DNA from: Rhodoligotrophos defluvii
GTDB taxonomy: Bacteria > Pseudomonadota > Alphaproteobacteria > Rhizobiales > Im1
Direction: 5' to 3'
Length of the DNA: 64,000 bases
Assembly (NCBI RefSeq): GCF_005281615.1
Contig: NZ_SZZM01000002.1
Location: 434,001 to 498,000, forward strand
Below are positions 15,947 through 26,008 of this stretch, one piece after another. Position 1 is the stretch's first letter. Each line of letters starts with the position of its first letter. The notes beneath the pieces are model-generated. The model made no database searches. It was given only the letters and a program-made list of their open reading frames with translations, and was not told the origin of the DNA. The position numbers and the translations under genes were made by a program.

Positions 15947-17203
15947 ATGAGCGGCGAACCATCCACTTATGAGCCGAAGACCGGCATCGAGAAATGGCTC
16001 GATCAGCGCTTGCCGATCGTCCGCCTGGCCCATGACCAGGCACTCGCCTTCCCCACCCCACGCAACCTGAACTATTTCTGGACGTTCGGCGGCATCCTCG
16101 CGGTGTTCCTGGTTCTCCAGATCATCACCGGCGTGACGCTGGTCATGCACTACACGCCGGACACGCGGCTCGCCTTTGACAGCGTCGAGCACATCATGCG
16201 CGACGTGAATTACGGCTGGCTCATCCGCTACATGCATGCCAACGGCGCCTCGTTCTTCTTCATCGCCGTCTATATCCACATCTTCCGCGGCCTCTACTAC
16301 GGCTCCTACAAGGCGCCGCGCGAGGTCCTGTGGATCATCGGCGTGATCATCTACCTGGTGATGATGGCCACCGCCTTCATGGGCTACGTGCTCCCCTGGG
16401 GGCAGATGAGCTTCTGGGGCGCCAAGGTCATCACCAACCTGTTCAGTGCCATACCCTTCTTCGGCGAGTCGATCGTCACCTGGCTGTGGGGTGGCTTCAG
16501 CGTGGACAACCCCACCCTGCAGCGCTTCTTCGCCCTGCACTACCTCCTGCCTTTCGTGCTGGCGGGGCTCGTGGTTCTGCACATCTGGGCCCTGCACGTG
16601 CCCGGCAACAACAACCCCACCGGCGTCGCGGTGAAGTCCAGCCAGGATACGGTGCCCTTCCACCCCTACTACACCATGAAGGACGCCTTCGCGATCATGG
16701 TGTTCCTGTTCGTCTTCGCGCTCTTCGTGTTCTACCTGCCCAACTATCTCGGGCATGCGGTGAACTATGAGATGGCCGACCCGCTCAAGACCCCGGCACA
16801 TATCGTTCCGGAGTGGTACTTCCTGCCCTTCTACGCCATCCTGCGCTCGATCCCGGACAAGCTCCTCGGGGTGATTGCGATGTTCAGCGCCATCCTGGTG
16901 CTGTTCTTCGTACCCTGGCTCGATACCTCCAAGGTGCGGTCGAGCAACTACCGGCCGATCTACCGTCAGTTCTTCTGGCTGCTCGTCATCGACTGTCTGG
17001 TGCTCGGCTATGTGGGTTCGCGGCCGCCGGAGGGCATCTGGGTGACCATAGGCCAGATCGCCACCGCCTACTATTTCCTGCACTTCCTGGTGATCCTGCC
17101 CTTGGTCGGCCTGATCGAGACGCCGAAGCCACTGCCCGCGAGCATTTCCGAATCGGTGCTCGGCAGCAAGGCCGGCCAGACCCAAGCGCAACCCGCCGAG
17201 TGA
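15947..17203 (+). CDS. petB: Cytochrome b subunit of the bc1 complex
   Basis: Membrane core of complex III, 418 residues, about eight membrane helices, carrying both b hemes and the quinol oxidation and reduction sites. Seen: [16 protein letters not shown] (heme ligands in helix B), [17 protein letters not shown] (Qo site), the second His pair in helix D ([20 protein letters not shown]), and the PEWY motif ([18 protein letters not shown]). Unlike the fused fbcB/C of some bacteria, cytochrome c1 is separate. It starts 14 bases after petA, with GAGGAG before the ATG. Confidence 0.98.
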   Translation: MSGEPSTYEPKTGIEKWLDQRLPIVRLAHDQALAFPTPRNLNYFWTFGGILAVFLVLQIITGVTLVMHYTPDTRLAFDSVEHIMRDVNYGWLIRYMHANGASFFFIAVYIHIFRGLYYGSYKAPREVLWIIGVIIYLVMMATAFMGYVLPWGQMSFWGAKVITNLFSAIPFFGESIVTWLWGGFSVDNPTLQRFFALHYLLPFVLAGLVVLHIWALHVPGNNNPTGVAVKSSQDTVPFHPYYTMKDAFAIMVFLFVFALFVFYLPNYLGHAVNYEMADPLKTPAHIVPEWYFLPFYAILRSIPDKLLGVIAMFSAILVLFFVPWLDTSKVRSSNYRPIYRQFFWLLVIDCLVLGYVGSRPPEGIWVTIGQIATAYYFLHFLVILPLVGLIETPKPLPASISESVLGSKAGQTQAQPAE

Positions 17204-17206
17204 TCG

Positions 17207-18076
17207 ATGGTTGAAAGCAGCCCCATGTCACACAAACTCATGACGATGCGAGCCCGCAGCCTGCTCACAGCCATCGCCGTAGGTCTCGGCCTTGCCCTGG
17301 CTGCCCCGGCCTTCGCCGCCGAGGGCCAGCGGGAGGCGAAAAACGTTTCGTTCTCCTTCGAGGGCCCATTCGGCACCTTCGACCGGGCCCAGCTGCAGCG
17401 CGGCTATCAGGTCTACAAGGAGGTCTGCGCCGCCTGCCACAGCATGAATCTCCTGTATTTCCGCAATCTCGGCGAGCCTGGCGGCCCGGAGTTTCCCGAG
17501 GCGCAGGTGAAGGCGATCGCCGCCGGCTATCAGATCCAGGCAGGCCCGAACGAGGACGGCGACATGTTCGAGCGTCCCGGGCTGCCGTCAGATCGCTTCC
17601 CCGACCCGTATCCCAATCCGCAAGCGGCCCGCGCGGCCAATGGCGGCGCCCTGCCGCCGGACCTGTCGCTGATCACCAAGGCGCGTCCCGGCTGGTATGG
17701 CACCCTGACCCAGCTCTTCCACGGCATCGGTGGTCCGGAATATGTCTACTCGGTGCTGACCGGCTACGAGGACCCGCCGCCGGAGATCGCCGGCAGCGGC
17801 CCGCCCGGCGGATCCTACAACCCCTATTTCGCCGCGGGCCCGTGGATCGGCATGCCCAAGCCGCTGAATGACGGCCAGGTCACCTATCAGGACGGGACCG
17901 AGGCGACGGTGGAGCAGATGGCCCGCGACGTCTCGGCCTTCCTCGCCTGGGCGGCTGAGCCGAAGATGGAGCAGCGCAAGGAGCTCGGGTTCCAGGTGCT
18001 GATCTATATCGCGATCCTCAGCGTGCTGCTCTATCTCACCAAGCAGCGCATCTGGTCACGCATCGGACAACATTGA
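17207..18076 (+). CDS. petC: Cytochrome c1 subunit of the bc1 complex
   Basis: Heme c1 protein that hands electrons to soluble cytochrome c, 289 residues. A signal peptide ends near APAFAA (about 38). The heme motif is CAACH (Cys74, Cys77, His78) and the axial Met is in WIGMPKPL. A C-terminal anchor helix (LIYIAILSVLLYL) ends the protein. ATG 17207 is three bases after petB; ATG 17225 is an alternative. The terminator at 18119-18152 closes the operon. Confidence 0.97.
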   Translation: MVESSPMSHKLMTMRARSLLTAIAVGLGLALAAPAFAAEGQREAKNVSFSFEGPFGTFDRAQLQRGYQVYKEVCAACHSMNLLYFRNLGEPGGPEFPEAQVKAIAAGYQIQAGPNEDGDMFERPGLPSDRFPDPYPNPQAARAANGGALPPDLSLITKARPGWYGTLTQLFHGIGGPEYVYSVLTGYEDPPPEIAGSGPPGGSYNPYFAAGPWIGMPKPLNDGQVTYQDGTEATVEQMARDVSAFLAWAAEPKMEQRKELGFQVLIYIAILSVLLYLTKQRIWSRIGQH

Positions 18077-18118
18077 CCGCCGCCTCTCACCATGCCTGCG
18101 GTGGCCTCGTCGCTCAAT

Positions 18119-18152
18119 CCCCTCTCGGCCTGCGCCGGAGGGGAATTTTTTT
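18119..18152 (+). terminator. Rho-independent terminator of petABC
   Basis: CCCCTC (18119-18124) pairs with GAGGGG (18138-18143), extended inward by CGGC/GCCG with one bulged T and a four-base loop. It is followed by AA and seven T. It lies 43 bases after the petC stop. Confidence 0.85.
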
Positions 18153-18201
18153 GCGCGACATTCACGAACGCTATCGGCTTTGAACGAGTGAGGACCAGCC
18201 C

Positions 18202-19086
18202 ATGACCAAAGCTGTTCTCGGCATCATCGGCGGCAGCGGCTTTTACGACCTGCCGCTGACCAATGCGCGCCAGGAGAGGATCGCCAGCCCCTGGGGTGAG
18301 CCGTCCGACAGCCTCACCATCGGCGAGGTCGAGGGGCTCACGGTGGTGTTCCTGCCCCGCCACGGCAGGGGCCACCGCCTCTCACCAAGCGACATCAACT
18401 ACCGGGCCAATATCGACGTGCTGAAGCGAGCCGGGGTGACCGATCTGGTCTCGGTCTCGGCCTGCGGCTCGTTTCGCGAGCACCTGCCGCCCGGCACCTT
18501 CGTGCTGGTGGACCAGTTCATCGACCGCACCTTCGCCCGGCCCAAGAGCTTCTTCGGTGCGGGCTGCGTGGCGCACGTGTCCCTGGCCGAGCCGGTGAGC
18601 CCAAGACTGGTCGAGCGCGTGGCGGCGGCAGCACGGGCCGAAGCCATTCCGCACCACACCGGCGGCACCTATCTGGCGATGGAGGGGCCGCAATTCTCGA
18701 CCCTTGCCGAATCCAAGCTCTATCGCGCCTGGGGCTGCGACGTGATCGGCATGACGAACATGCCGGAAGCCAAGCTCGCCCGCGAGGCCGAGATCTGCTA
18801 CGCCACCGTGGCCATGGTGACCGATTTCGACTCCTGGCATCCCGACCACGGCACCGTTGACATCACCCAGATCATCAAGGTAATGACGGAGAATGGTGAA
18901 AAGGCGCGCCGGCTGGTTGCGCGCCTTGCCCGCGATTTCCCGCGCGAGCACGAGCCCTGCCCCATCGGCTCCGACCGGGCGCTGGAGCACGCGATCATCA
19001 CTGCGCCCGACGCACGCGATCCGGCGCTGGTGACCAAGCTCGACGCGGTAGCGGGCAGAGTACTGGCGAAAGCCATTGCTCAGTAG
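18202..19086 (+). CDS. mtnP: S-methyl-5'-thioadenosine phosphorylase
   Basis: Splits methylthioadenosine, a by-product of polyamine and SAM metabolism, into adenine and methylthioribose-1-phosphate. At 294 residues it matches the family. Seen: the N-terminal GIIGGSGFYDLP, phosphate-site FLPRHGRGHRLSPSDINYRAN, and the substrate-site GGTYLAMEGPQFST and IGMTNMPEAKLAREAEICYA. GAGGACC upstream supports the start. Its products feed apt and mtnA, which lie 1.6 kb downstream beyond three unrelated genes. Confidence 0.96.
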   Translation: MTKAVLGIIGGSGFYDLPLTNARQERIASPWGEPSDSLTIGEVEGLTVVFLPRHGRGHRLSPSDINYRANIDVLKRAGVTDLVSVSACGSFREHLPPGTFVLVDQFIDRTFARPKSFFGAGCVAHVSLAEPVSPRLVERVAAAARAEAIPHHTGGTYLAMEGPQFSTLAESKLYRAWGCDVIGMTNMPEAKLAREAEICYATVAMVTDFDSWHPDHGTVDITQIIKVMTENGEKARRLVARLARDFPREHEPCPIGSDRALEHAIITAPDARDPALVTKLDAVAGRVLAKAIAQ

Positions 19087-19252
19087 CTACACAAATATAA
19101 AGTATTATTCAAGCAGCTGTATAAAGAATGCTTTAGCACTTTTGGTCTAGATAAGGTGACACAAATACTGATATCTCTTGAGATGATGATCGCGTTCATC
19201 AGATCATGCATATATAGATCCAATACGATCAGTAGATTTAGGAGATTTTTAA

Positions 19253-19459
19253 ATGCCTGTATCCCCCTATTTGGCTGGTGCTATCGGGCTCGGCATCGGC
19301 GGGGCTCTTGGAGCCGTCGCGACCGGTTTGACGGTTTGGGGCATCATGAGCCACAATGAGGACCAGCACGACTCAATCTGGCATAATCCAGATTATTCGG
19401 GCGCCAAGACAGATACTTACTTCCATTCCCCAGCCGCCGACTATCACCACACATCCTAG
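19253..19459 (+). CDS. Small orphan membrane protein, 68 aa
   Basis: MPVSPYLAGAIGLGIGGALG begins a single Gly/Ala-zipper hydrophobic segment (about residues 6-32). It is followed by a His/Asp/Tyr-rich polar tail ending YHHTS. AGGAG lies eight bases before the ATG, within AT-rich DNA unlike the flanking core genes. It resembles the Gly-zipper plus His-rich tail layout of other orphan proteins here. A bacteriocin-like peptide is an alternative reading. It converges with the gene at 19514-20227. Confidence 0.55.
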   Translation: MPVSPYLAGAIGLGIGGALGAVATGLTVWGIMSHNEDQHDSIWHNPDYSGAKTDTYFHSPAADYHHTS

Positions 19460-19513
19460 TTCGGCCATACGCGAATTGAGGTAAGCAGCTCCGCTGAAGC
19501 GGCGCTCGCCGCT

Positions 19514-20227
19514 TCAAAGGTCTGCCCAATGTGGAACCACATACTGATGGTCGGGATCGGCAATCTGGTCTGATATGACCGCGCCGGTCTCGCCATTTGC
19601 TTCACCGGAAGAGTGCTCCGCCGCAATCAGCTGGCTGAGCCCCCACGCTCCCGCGCCACCGAGGGCTGCGCCGCCCACAAGCGCTGGTGCGAGATGCCAT
19701 GGCTTGAGCTGAAAACCGGAGCCGTGAGGCTGCCCCCCGGAACTGTCGGCCGCCAGCTCCGCCAAGCGTTCGCTCAGATGCGTAACGTTGAGGTCTGTCC
19801 ATGCGCCGCGATCCGTCTTTTCCTGGACCACGCCAAGAAAGTTCTCTCTTGCATATGCCTTGGCCTCTCTGATCTGTTCTCCGGCAAGCTCATTGACCCA
19901 GTTCCCCAACACCTCTTTGAGAGGGTTAGGCTGCTCGTGCAGTCGCGGATCGGCGGCGTGCAGGCCCTTCAGAAAAGCTTCGTATTTCAACCCCTGCACG
20001 TTTCCGAACTCCGCCATGTGCTCCCGAAACTTGTCCAGCTTCGAGAAATCGGAAACGCGCATCGTGAACGGTCCGAAATCGTATAGCCTGCCAGCATCCG
20101 CAGCCGTATCGGCAAGCAGACCAGTTAAATTTCCCGCGGAAACAGGCCGCTCAGTGGCAAGCAGCGGCCTTGCCAGCGACGGCTCGCTTACGGACCGTAC
20201 CATTGTGGATTCTGCAACCCGCGTCAT
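19514..20227 (-). CDS. Orphan protein with helical core and Gly-zipper segment, 237 aa
   Basis: Start chosen at ATG 20227 because GAGGTG precedes it; the frame also opens at 20269. Regions: a Ser/Pro-containing disordered start (to about 45), a helical charged core of about 110 residues (including FSKLDKFREHMAEFGNVQGL and KEVLGNWVNELAGEQI), a Gly-rich linker, one Gly/Ala hydrophobic segment (LAPALVGGAALGGAGAWGLS), and a polar tail ending VVPHWADL. No family recognised. It sits between mtnP and apt. Confidence 0.6.
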   Translation of the reverse strand: MTRVAESTMVRSVSEPSLARPLLATERPVSAGNLTGLLADTAADAGRLYDFGPFTMRVSDFSKLDKFREHMAEFGNVQGLKYEAFLKGLHAADPRLHEQPNPLKEVLGNWVNELAGEQIREAKAYARENFLGVVQEKTDRGAWTDLNVTHLSERLAELAADSSGGQPHGSGFQLKPWHLAPALVGGAALGGAGAWGLSQLIAAEHSSGEANGETGAVISDQIADPDHQYVVPHWADL

Positions 20228-20334
20228 GTGAGCACCTCTACAACCCGAGATCACACGCAATGATTGCAAAAATTGCAGCGAACTGGCGGCGGCTATCCGG
20301 CATATCTATGACATTCAACCTGAAATTGCTCTTG

Positions 20335-20568
20335 TCAGATTCCCTGCCCCGGGCCACTGCTGCCGCCGTCCCAATGAAAGAACGAGAAGTGCGAGAACGG
20401 CAGCCAGGCGAGGCCTGCGAGCCCGAAGAGGAACAGCACCAGCATCGTCAGCGTCCATAGAACGATGAAGGCTGGAATAGAGGCCACCGCCAGCTTGATC
20501 AGAAACCACACCATCGACCAGAACGGCATCCGGATATTGGTAACGATGACCTCACGCTGATCGGACAT
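20335..20568 (-). CDS. Small membrane protein, 77 aa
   Basis: Starts MSDQREVIVTNIRMPFWSMV, has two adjoining hydrophobic stretches (about residues 14-58, rich in Phe, Leu and Trp), and ends in a Gly/Ser-rich tail (WDGGSSGPGQGI). GAGAGG before the ATG supports the start. The layout resembles small uncharacterised inner-membrane proteins of alphaproteobacteria. It is divergent from apt. Function unknown. Confidence 0.6.
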   Translation of the reverse strand: MSDQREVIVTNIRMPFWSMVWFLIKLAVASIPAFIVLWTLTMLVLFLFGLAGLAWLPFSHFSFFHWDGGSSGPGQGI

Positions 20569-20721
20569 AACGGCCTCTCGATTGATTGTTGCGGGAAGGA
20601 AAGCCTTTGCCAGCCTTGCAGATAACGATATGCCTATAGTCGCCAGATGGTACCGTTTCTGTTAAGCAGACAGCCGACACTCCCGGTCCACATTCAGCAG
20701 CCGTGAAAGGAAGCGTGAACG

Positions 20722-21267
20722 ATGAACGTCCGCAGCAACACGGACATCAAAAGCCTGATCCGCTCGATCCCCGATTATCCCAAGCCGGGCATCATCTTCC
20801 GCGATGTGACCACGCTCTTTGCCAATGCACGCGGCTTGCGGGCGACCATCGACGAGCTGATTTGGCCGTTCATCGGCGAGCAGATCGATTACGTGGCCGG
20901 CATCGAGGCCCGCGGCTTCATCCTCGGCGGTGCGGTGGCGCGCGAGCTCGGGGTTGGCTTCGTGCCCATCCGCAAGAAGGGCAAGCTGCCCTGGAAGACC
21001 ATCGGCAAGGAATACCAGCTCGAATACGGCGTCGATACGGTCGAGATCCATGCCGACGCGGTCGGCAGGGGCGACAGGATCCTGCTGGTCGACGATCTGA
21101 TCGCCACCGGCGGCACGGCGACCGCTGCCATCGAGCTTCTGCAGGAATCCGGCGGAGAGGTGGTGGCCGCGGCTTTCGTGGTCGACTTGCCTTTCCTCAA
21201 AGGTGCGGACCGCATCGCCGCACGCGGCCTGAAAGTGCACACCCTGGTCGCCTTCGAGGGCGAATAG
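20722..21267 (+). CDS. apt: Adenine phosphoribosyltransferase
   Basis: Joins adenine to PRPP to give AMP, 181 residues as usual. Seen: [15 protein letters not shown] (adenine-binding start), [14 protein letters not shown], and the PRPP loop [14 protein letters not shown]. It directly precedes mtnA (four bases), so the pair is an operon: Apt uses the adenine freed by MtnP while MtnA uses the sugar phosphate. AAAGGAAG precedes the ATG. Confidence 0.97.
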   Translation: MNVRSNTDIKSLIRSIPDYPKPGIIFRDVTTLFANARGLRATIDELIWPFIGEQIDYVAGIEARGFILGGAVARELGVGFVPIRKKGKLPWKTIGKEYQLEYGVDTVEIHADAVGRGDRILLVDDLIATGGTATAAIELLQESGGEVVAAAFVVDLPFLKGADRIAARGLKVHTLVAFEGE

Positions 21268-21271
21268 CGGC

Positions 21272-22369
21272 ATGAAGGTCAACGGCGTCCATTACCGCTC
21301 GATCTGGCGCGAGGACCAGGCCGGCGGCGCGGTCAAGATCATCGATCAGACACGGCTGCCCCATGAATTCGTGATCGTCGAGCTCGGAACGCTCGAGGAC
21401 GCTGCGCGGGCCATCGAAACCATGCAGGTGCGCGGCGCCCCCCTGATCGGCGCCACCGCCGCTTACGGCATCGCTTTGGCCCTCGCCCATGATCCCTCCG
21501 ACGAGGCGCTGGAAGCCGCCGCTGCCCGCCTGCGCCGCACCCGCCCCACCGCCATCAATCTCAACTGGGCCATCGATGAGATGCTGGCCGCCATCCGCAA
21601 CCGCCCGCGGGAGATCCGGATCGAGGAGGCCTTCGCCAAGGCGGCTGATATCTGCGACCAGGATGTGGAGACCAACCGGCGCATCGGCGAGCACGGCCTC
21701 ACGCTGATCCGCGACATCGCCGCGGCCAAGCCCGGCCAGACCGTCAATATCCTCACCCATTGCAATGCCGGCTGGATCGCCACCGTCGATTGGGGAACCG
21801 CGCTCGCCCCCATCTACATGGCCCATGATGCAGACATTCCCGTCCATGTGTGGGTGGACGAAACCCGGCCGCGCAATCAAGGCGCGGCACTCACCGCCTG
21901 GGAACTCGGCCAGCATGGCGTGCCGCACACCATCATTGCCGATAACAGCGGTGGCCACCTCATGCAACATGGCAAGGTGGATCTCTGCATCGTCGGCACC
22001 GACCGCACCACCGCCCAGGGTGATGTGGCCAACAAGATCGGCACCTATCTGAAGGCGCTCGCCGCCCGAGACAACGATGTGCCCTTCTACGTGGCCCTGC
22101 CCTCTTCCACCATCGATTGGACGGTCAGGGACGGCATCGCCGAAATCCCTATTGAGGAACGGGCAGCCACGGAGGTGACCCACATCACCGGCCGCAGCGG
22201 CGACGGCCAGATCGTCACCGTGCAGGTGTCAGCCCCGGGCAGCCCCGCGGCAAACCATGCCTTCGACGTGACCCCGGCCCGCCTCGTCACCGGCCTCGTC
22301 ACCGAGCGCGGCATCTGCCCCGCCAGTGCCGAAGGGCTTTTATCGCTGTTCCCGGAGCGGAAGGGGTGA
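21272..22369 (+). CDS. mtnA: Methylthioribose-1-phosphate isomerase
   Basis: Second step of methionine salvage: converts methylthioribose-1-phosphate to methylthioribulose-1-phosphate. It is 365 residues, related to eIF2B subunits. Seen: [38 protein letters not shown] (catalytic Cys) and [19 protein letters not shown] (catalytic Asp). Later salvage genes (mtnB, mtnC, mtnD) are not in the window. It converges with the MaoC gene one base away. Confidence 0.97.
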   Translation: MKVNGVHYRSIWREDQAGGAVKIIDQTRLPHEFVIVELGTLEDAARAIETMQVRGAPLIGATAAYGIALALAHDPSDEALEAAAARLRRTRPTAINLNWAIDEMLAAIRNRPREIRIEEAFAKAADICDQDVETNRRIGEHGLTLIRDIAAAKPGQTVNILTHCNAGWIATVDWGTALAPIYMAHDADIPVHVWVDETRPRNQGAALTAWELGQHGVPHTIIADNSGGHLMQHGKVDLCIVGTDRTTAQGDVANKIGTYLKALAARDNDVPFYVALPSSTIDWTVRDGIAEIPIEERAATEVTHITGRSGDGQIVTVQVSAPGSPAANHAFDVTPARLVTGLVTERGICPASAEGLLSLFPERKG

Positions 22370-22370
22370 G

Positions 22371-22868
22371 CTAAGCCGCGTCCTCGCCGCGGCCGAACAT
22401 CTCCACCAGGATCCGCACCTTGAAGGAGATCACCTCCTCGTTCCGCTGATTGCGGCCGATCACCTGCAGGCTCATCATGCCCCAGCCCGGGCGCGAGGCG
22501 AGCGGCCGCTTGTCCAGCAGGGTGGCGGTATAGGTGACCTCGTCGCCCGCATAGACCGGCCGCGGCCAACGCATCTCCTGGAAGCCGGGCGAAGGACCAA
22601 CCTCCGGCCAGCGGCCGCGCGGCGGCTTGTGGCGCGCTTTATAGGCGTCCTGATAGCTGACATTGCAGTACATCCAGGCGGAGCCGGTATGCCAGCCCGA
22701 CGCGCAGAGATGGCCGAAGATCGAGCCGCGCGCCCCTTCCTCCGAGAGATGGAACGGCTGCGGGTCGAACCGGCTGGCGAAGCGCACGATGTTCTCTTCG
22801 GTGAAGCGGTAGGTGCCGACGCGCAGCTGCTCGCCCACCTTGAGGTCCTCGTAGAAGTCAACCAGCAT
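22371..22868 (-). CDS. MaoC-like (hot-dog fold) dehydratase, second of a pair
   Basis: 165 residues with the hot-dog fold of the R-specific enoyl-CoA hydratase/MaoC group. Typical positions: FYEDLKVGEQLRVG at the start, FASRFDPQPFHLSEEGA (the Asp and His of the catalytic site) and IFGHLCASGWHTGSAWM. Start at ATG 22868, where family members begin; the frame continues to 22931. It overlaps the upstream MaoC gene by 11 bases. Probably works with it as a heterodimer on an acyl-CoA; substrate unknown. Confidence 0.88.
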   Translation of the reverse strand: MLVDFYEDLKVGEQLRVGTYRFTEENIVRFASRFDPQPFHLSEEGARGSIFGHLCASGWHTGSAWMYCNVSYQDAYKARHKPPRGRWPEVGPSPGFQEMRWPRPVYAGDEVTYTATLLDKRPLASRPGWGMMSLQVIGRNQRNEEVISFKVRILVEMFGRGEDAA

Positions 22869-23325
22869 GGGCAACCTCTGACGCACGCGTCTTGAACAAG
22901 TTGACCCCGCGCATCTCGACCACCAGCACACCCTCGCTGTTGAACAGCTGCCACAGCACGGTCACGATGCCCATCTCCGGCCGCTTGGCCGACACGCGCG
23001 CATCCAGCACCTCGGCCCGCAGGTGATAGTCACCGGGCCGCACCGGCTTGATCCAGCGGCACTCCTCGACCCCGAACGACCCCATGCCCGCGGCGCGGTC
23101 GATATAGGTGTCAGCGATCAGGCGCATCATGATGCTGGAGGCATGCCAGCCGCTGGCGCACAGCCCACCCAGAATACTCGCGTCCGCCGCCGCCTCGTCC
23201 ACGTGAAACGGCAGCCAGTCGAATTCTCGGGCATAGGCCTTGATCTCCTCGGCCGTCAGCGCGTAGACGCGCGACTGGAACACCCGGCCGGGGCTGAAAT
23301 CCTCATAATAGAGCTCCGCCATCAC
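22858..23325 (-). CDS. MaoC-like (hot-dog fold) dehydratase, first of a pair
   Basis: 155 residues, same family as its downstream neighbour: YYEDFSPGRVFQSRVY, FDWLPFHVDEAAA with the catalytic Asp/His, and ILGGLCASGWHASSIMM. The parallel layout and 11-base overlap suggest duplication and co-translation. It starts MMAELYYEDF; either Met could be used. The pair is separate from recognised fatty-acid genes, so the pathway is open. Confidence 0.88.
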   Translation of the reverse strand: MMAELYYEDFSPGRVFQSRVYALTAEEIKAYAREFDWLPFHVDEAAADASILGGLCASGWHASSIMMRLIADTYIDRAAGMGSFGVEECRWIKPVRPGDYHLRAEVLDARVSAKRPEMGIVTVLWQLFNSEGVLVVEMRGVNLFKTRASEVAHAG

Positions 23326-23352
23326 ACCTCCCGAACCGTCCTGCTGGAACCA

Positions 23353-24450
23353 TCAAGTTGCGAAGCGGAAATGCATGACGTCGCCATCGCGCACCAGATA
23401 GTCCTTGCCTTCCAGCCGCATGCGCCCCGCCTCCTTCGCCCCGGCCTCTCCGTTGAGCGCAACGTAGTCGTCATAGGCAATCGTCTCGGCGCGGATGAAG
23501 CCCTTCTCGAAATCGCTGTGGATCACGCCGGCCGCCTTGGGTGCCGGGGTTGATCTGCGCACCGTCCAGGCGCGCGCCTCCTTCGGTCCCACCGTGAAAT
23601 AGGTGATCAGGTCGAGCAGCCGGTAACCCTCCCGGATCAGCCGGTTGAGGCCGGGCTCGTCGAGGCCCAGCTCGGCCAGATAATCCTGGCGCTCCGCCTC
23701 GTCGAGCTGGGCGAGCTCGGACTCGATCTGCGCCGAGATCACCACGGCCCCCGCCCCTTCCGCCGCCGCCTTCTCCAAAACCTTCGCGGAGTGCTGGTTG
23801 CCCGCAGCCGCCGATGCCTCCTCCACATTGCACACATAGAGCACCGGCTTGGTGGTGATGAGCCCCAGGCCTCTCCACGCGGCGGCCTGGTCCTCGGGCA
23901 CCTCGGCGAGACGCGCGGGCTTTCCTTCCCGCAGCAGCACGAGCGCCCTGTCGATCAGCTCAAGCGCCGCCTTCGCTTCCTTCTCGCCTGACTTCGCCTT
24001 CTTCTCGATTGCCACCCGCCGGCGCTCCAGGCTCTCGAGATCAGCCAGCATCAGCTCCGTCTCGACGATCTCCGCATCCCGCAAGGGATCAACCTTGCCC
24101 TCCACATGGGTCACGTCCTCGTCCTCGAAGCAGCGTAGCACGTGAGCGATGGCATCCACTTCCCGAATATTGGCGAGGAACTGATTGCCCAGCCCTTCGC
24201 CCTTGGAGGCGCCACGCACCAGCCCCGCGATGTCGACGAAGGTCAACCGCGTCGGAATGATCTCCCGCGACTTCGCAATGTCAGCCAGCTTCTCGAGCCG
24301 CGGATCGGGCACCGCCACGTCGCCCACATTCGGCTCGATCGTGCAGAAGGGATAATTCGCCGCCTGCGCCGCCGCCGTCTGGGTCAGGGCGTTGAACAGG
24401 GTCGACTTGCCCACATTGGGCAGCCCGACGATACCGCAGCGGAACCCCAT
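23353..24450 (-). CDS. ychF: YchF/OLA1 family nucleotide-binding ATPase
   Basis: Obg-related P-loop ATPase that binds ribosomes and is tied to redox and stress responses, 365 residues. G1 is [10 protein letters not shown]3 is DIAGLV, and the G4 position is non-canonical (NVEE in [10 protein letters not shown]), which is usual for YchF and explains its ATP preference. A coiled-coil insert (about 130-180) and C-terminal TGS domain ([17 protein letters not shown] onward) follow. Start at [11 protein letters not shown] (24450). It lies four bases after pth. Confidence 0.97.
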   Translation of the reverse strand: MGFRCGIVGLPNVGKSTLFNALTQTAAAQAANYPFCTIEPNVGDVAVPDPRLEKLADIAKSREIIPTRLTFVDIAGLVRGASKGEGLGNQFLANIREVDAIAHVLRCFEDEDVTHVEGKVDPLRDAEIVETELMLADLESLERRRVAIEKKAKSGEKEAKAALELIDRALVLLREGKPARLAEVPEDQAAAWRGLGLITTKPVLYVCNVEEASAAAGNQHSAKVLEKAAAEGAGAVVISAQIESELAQLDEAERQDYLAELGLDEPGLNRLIREGYRLLDLITYFTVGPKEARAWTVRRSTPAPKAAGVIHSDFEKGFIRAETIAYDDYVALNGEAGAKEAGRMRLEGKDYLVRDGDVMHFRFAT

Positions 24451-24454
24451 GAAA

Positions 24455-25096
24455 TCAGTCCTTCTCGGCAATGTCCGCGCGCGTATCCGCCTTGCCCTTC
24501 TCGCCCGCCGGGGCGGCAGGCGGCTTGAGCGCGGTATGCACGCGGTTTTGAAATGTCTCGGGCTTGTCGGTCACCAGCAGCGGCGCGTGCTCGGCGATCG
24601 CATCCAGCAGCGGGTCGAGCCAGGCCGCGTCCGCCTTGGCGAAGTCACCCAGCACATGGCCCAGCACCAGATCCCGGTCGCCGGGATGGCCGATGCCCAC
24701 CCGCACCCGTGTGAAATGCGGCCCGATATGAGCGATGATCGACTTGATCCCGTTATGCCCGGCCGCACCGCCGCCCAGCTTGATGCGCAGCTTGCCCGGC
24801 GCCAGGTCGAGCTCGTCGTAGAACACGACCACGTCCGTGGGCTCGGCCTTGTAGAAGCGCAGGAGCTCGCCCACCGAGCGGCCGGATTCGTTCACATAGG
24901 TCTGCGGCTTCAGGAGCACGGCGCGGACGCCGTCGAGCTCGCCTTCCGAGATCTCGCCCTGAAACCGCTTGCGCCACGGCCCGAAACGGCCGTGCCGGCG
25001 GTGGATCGCGTCCACCACCATGAAGCCGATATTATGCCGATTGTGCTGGTATTTGGGGCCTGGATTGCCCAGGCCGACGATAATGACCATCGTCAT
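24455..25096 (-). CDS. pth: Peptidyl-tRNA hydrolase
   Basis: Releases peptides from stalled peptidyl-tRNA. 213 residues: [16 protein letters not shown], catalytic His in [20 protein letters not shown], and [26 protein letters not shown] (catalytic Asp). A Lys/Ala-rich C-terminal tail of about 20 residues goes beyond the core. Start at ATG 25096; the frame continues into rplY sequence. Order rplY-pth-ychF is a common alphaproteobacterial operon. Confidence 0.97.
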   Translation of the reverse strand: MTMVIIVGLGNPGPKYQHNRHNIGFMVVDAIHRRHGRFGPWRKRFQGEISEGELDGVRAVLLKPQTYVNESGRSVGELLRFYKAEPTDVVVFYDELDLAPGKLRIKLGGGAAGHNGIKSIIAHIGPHFTRVRVGIGHPGDRDLVLGHVLGDFAKADAAWLDPLLDAIAEHAPLLVTDKPETFQNRVHTALKPPAAPAGEKGKADTRADIAEKD

Positions 25097-25119
25097 CCAA
25101 GCCCCTGCAACCCAAAAGC

Positions 25120-25746
25120 CTATGCGGCCGGGGTCTCGCCTTCGCCCTCGGCGCCTTCCTCCGCCGCCTCCTCGACGCCGGCGGCCGGCGTGGCGATGGT
25201 GGCGATGGTGAAGTCGCGGTCGGTGATGGTCGGCTTGACGCCTTCCGGCAGCTTCACCGCGGAGATATGGATGGAATCGCCGATATCGGTGCCGGTGAGA
25301 TCGATGGTGATCTCCTCCGGGATGTTGTCGGCCGGGCAATCGAGCTCGATCTCGTGCCGCACGATGTTGAGCACACCGCCGCGCTTGATGCCGGGCGAGC
25401 GCTCTTCGTTGGCGAACACCACCGGCACGGCCACCGTGATGTGGGAGTCCTTGGCGACACGGAGAAAGTCCACATGGATGAGAAAATCGCGTACCGGCTC
25501 GAACTGCACGTCCCGCGGCAGCACCTGCACCTTGTCGCCATTCACGTCCAGCGTGTAGATCGTCGACAGGAAGCGGCCGGTCTCGACTTCCTTCATGAGG
25601 TCCTTATAGGCAAGCGAGATCAATTGCGGCTCTTGCTTCGCACCATAGATCACGCCGGGAACCCGCCCCTGACGACGTACGGCACGAGCGGCCCCCTTGC
25701 CGGCCCGGTCACGCACGACGGCAGTCAATGCATGTGTCTGCGCCAT
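25120..25746 (-). CDS. rplY: 50S ribosomal protein L25 (long Ctc type)
   Basis: Binds 5S rRNA. It has the N-terminal L25 domain (residues 1-95; [13 protein letters not shown]) and a C-terminal TL5/Ctc beta domain (95-190; [14 protein letters not shown]), ending in an acidic Ala/Glu tail. 208 residues, usual for the long type. AGGAG precedes ATG 25746; ATG 25773 would add an atypical leader. First gene of rplY-pth-ychF. Confidence 0.96.
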   Translation of the reverse strand: MAQTHALTAVVRDRAGKGAARAVRRQGRVPGVIYGAKQEPQLISLAYKDLMKEVETGRFLSTIYTLDVNGDKVQVLPRDVQFEPVRDFLIHVDFLRVAKDSHITVAVPVVFANEERSPGIKRGGVLNIVRHEIELDCPADNIPEEITIDLTGTDIGDSIHISAVKLPEGVKPTITDRDFTIATIATPAAGVEEAAEEGAEGEGETPAA

Positions 25747-26008
25747 GAGATTTCTCCTGAACGTCCATAACAAAACGAGGCCACGCGAGGCGGCCTCCCA
25801 CGCGCGCGGGGCTTCCTCCAGGGGTGAACGGCGCCCGGCCTTGCGCGGATGCGGGGCTTATACCGGCTAAGCGGGCGCGATGCAATGCCGGCCTTGCCCG
25901 GCGCCCTCGCTTCGATGTGATTTCATTCTCCACTGGGAGGTTTGCGGTACGGGCGCGAACCGCCATATTGGGAGCAGCGAATCCGCAAAGCAAACCTTGC
26001 TCCGTCGA

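Noticed and set aside
25780-25798. GAGGCC...GGCCTC hairpin upstream of rplY
   Set aside because: Short, no U-tract and in a generally GC-rich region; not distinguishable from background.
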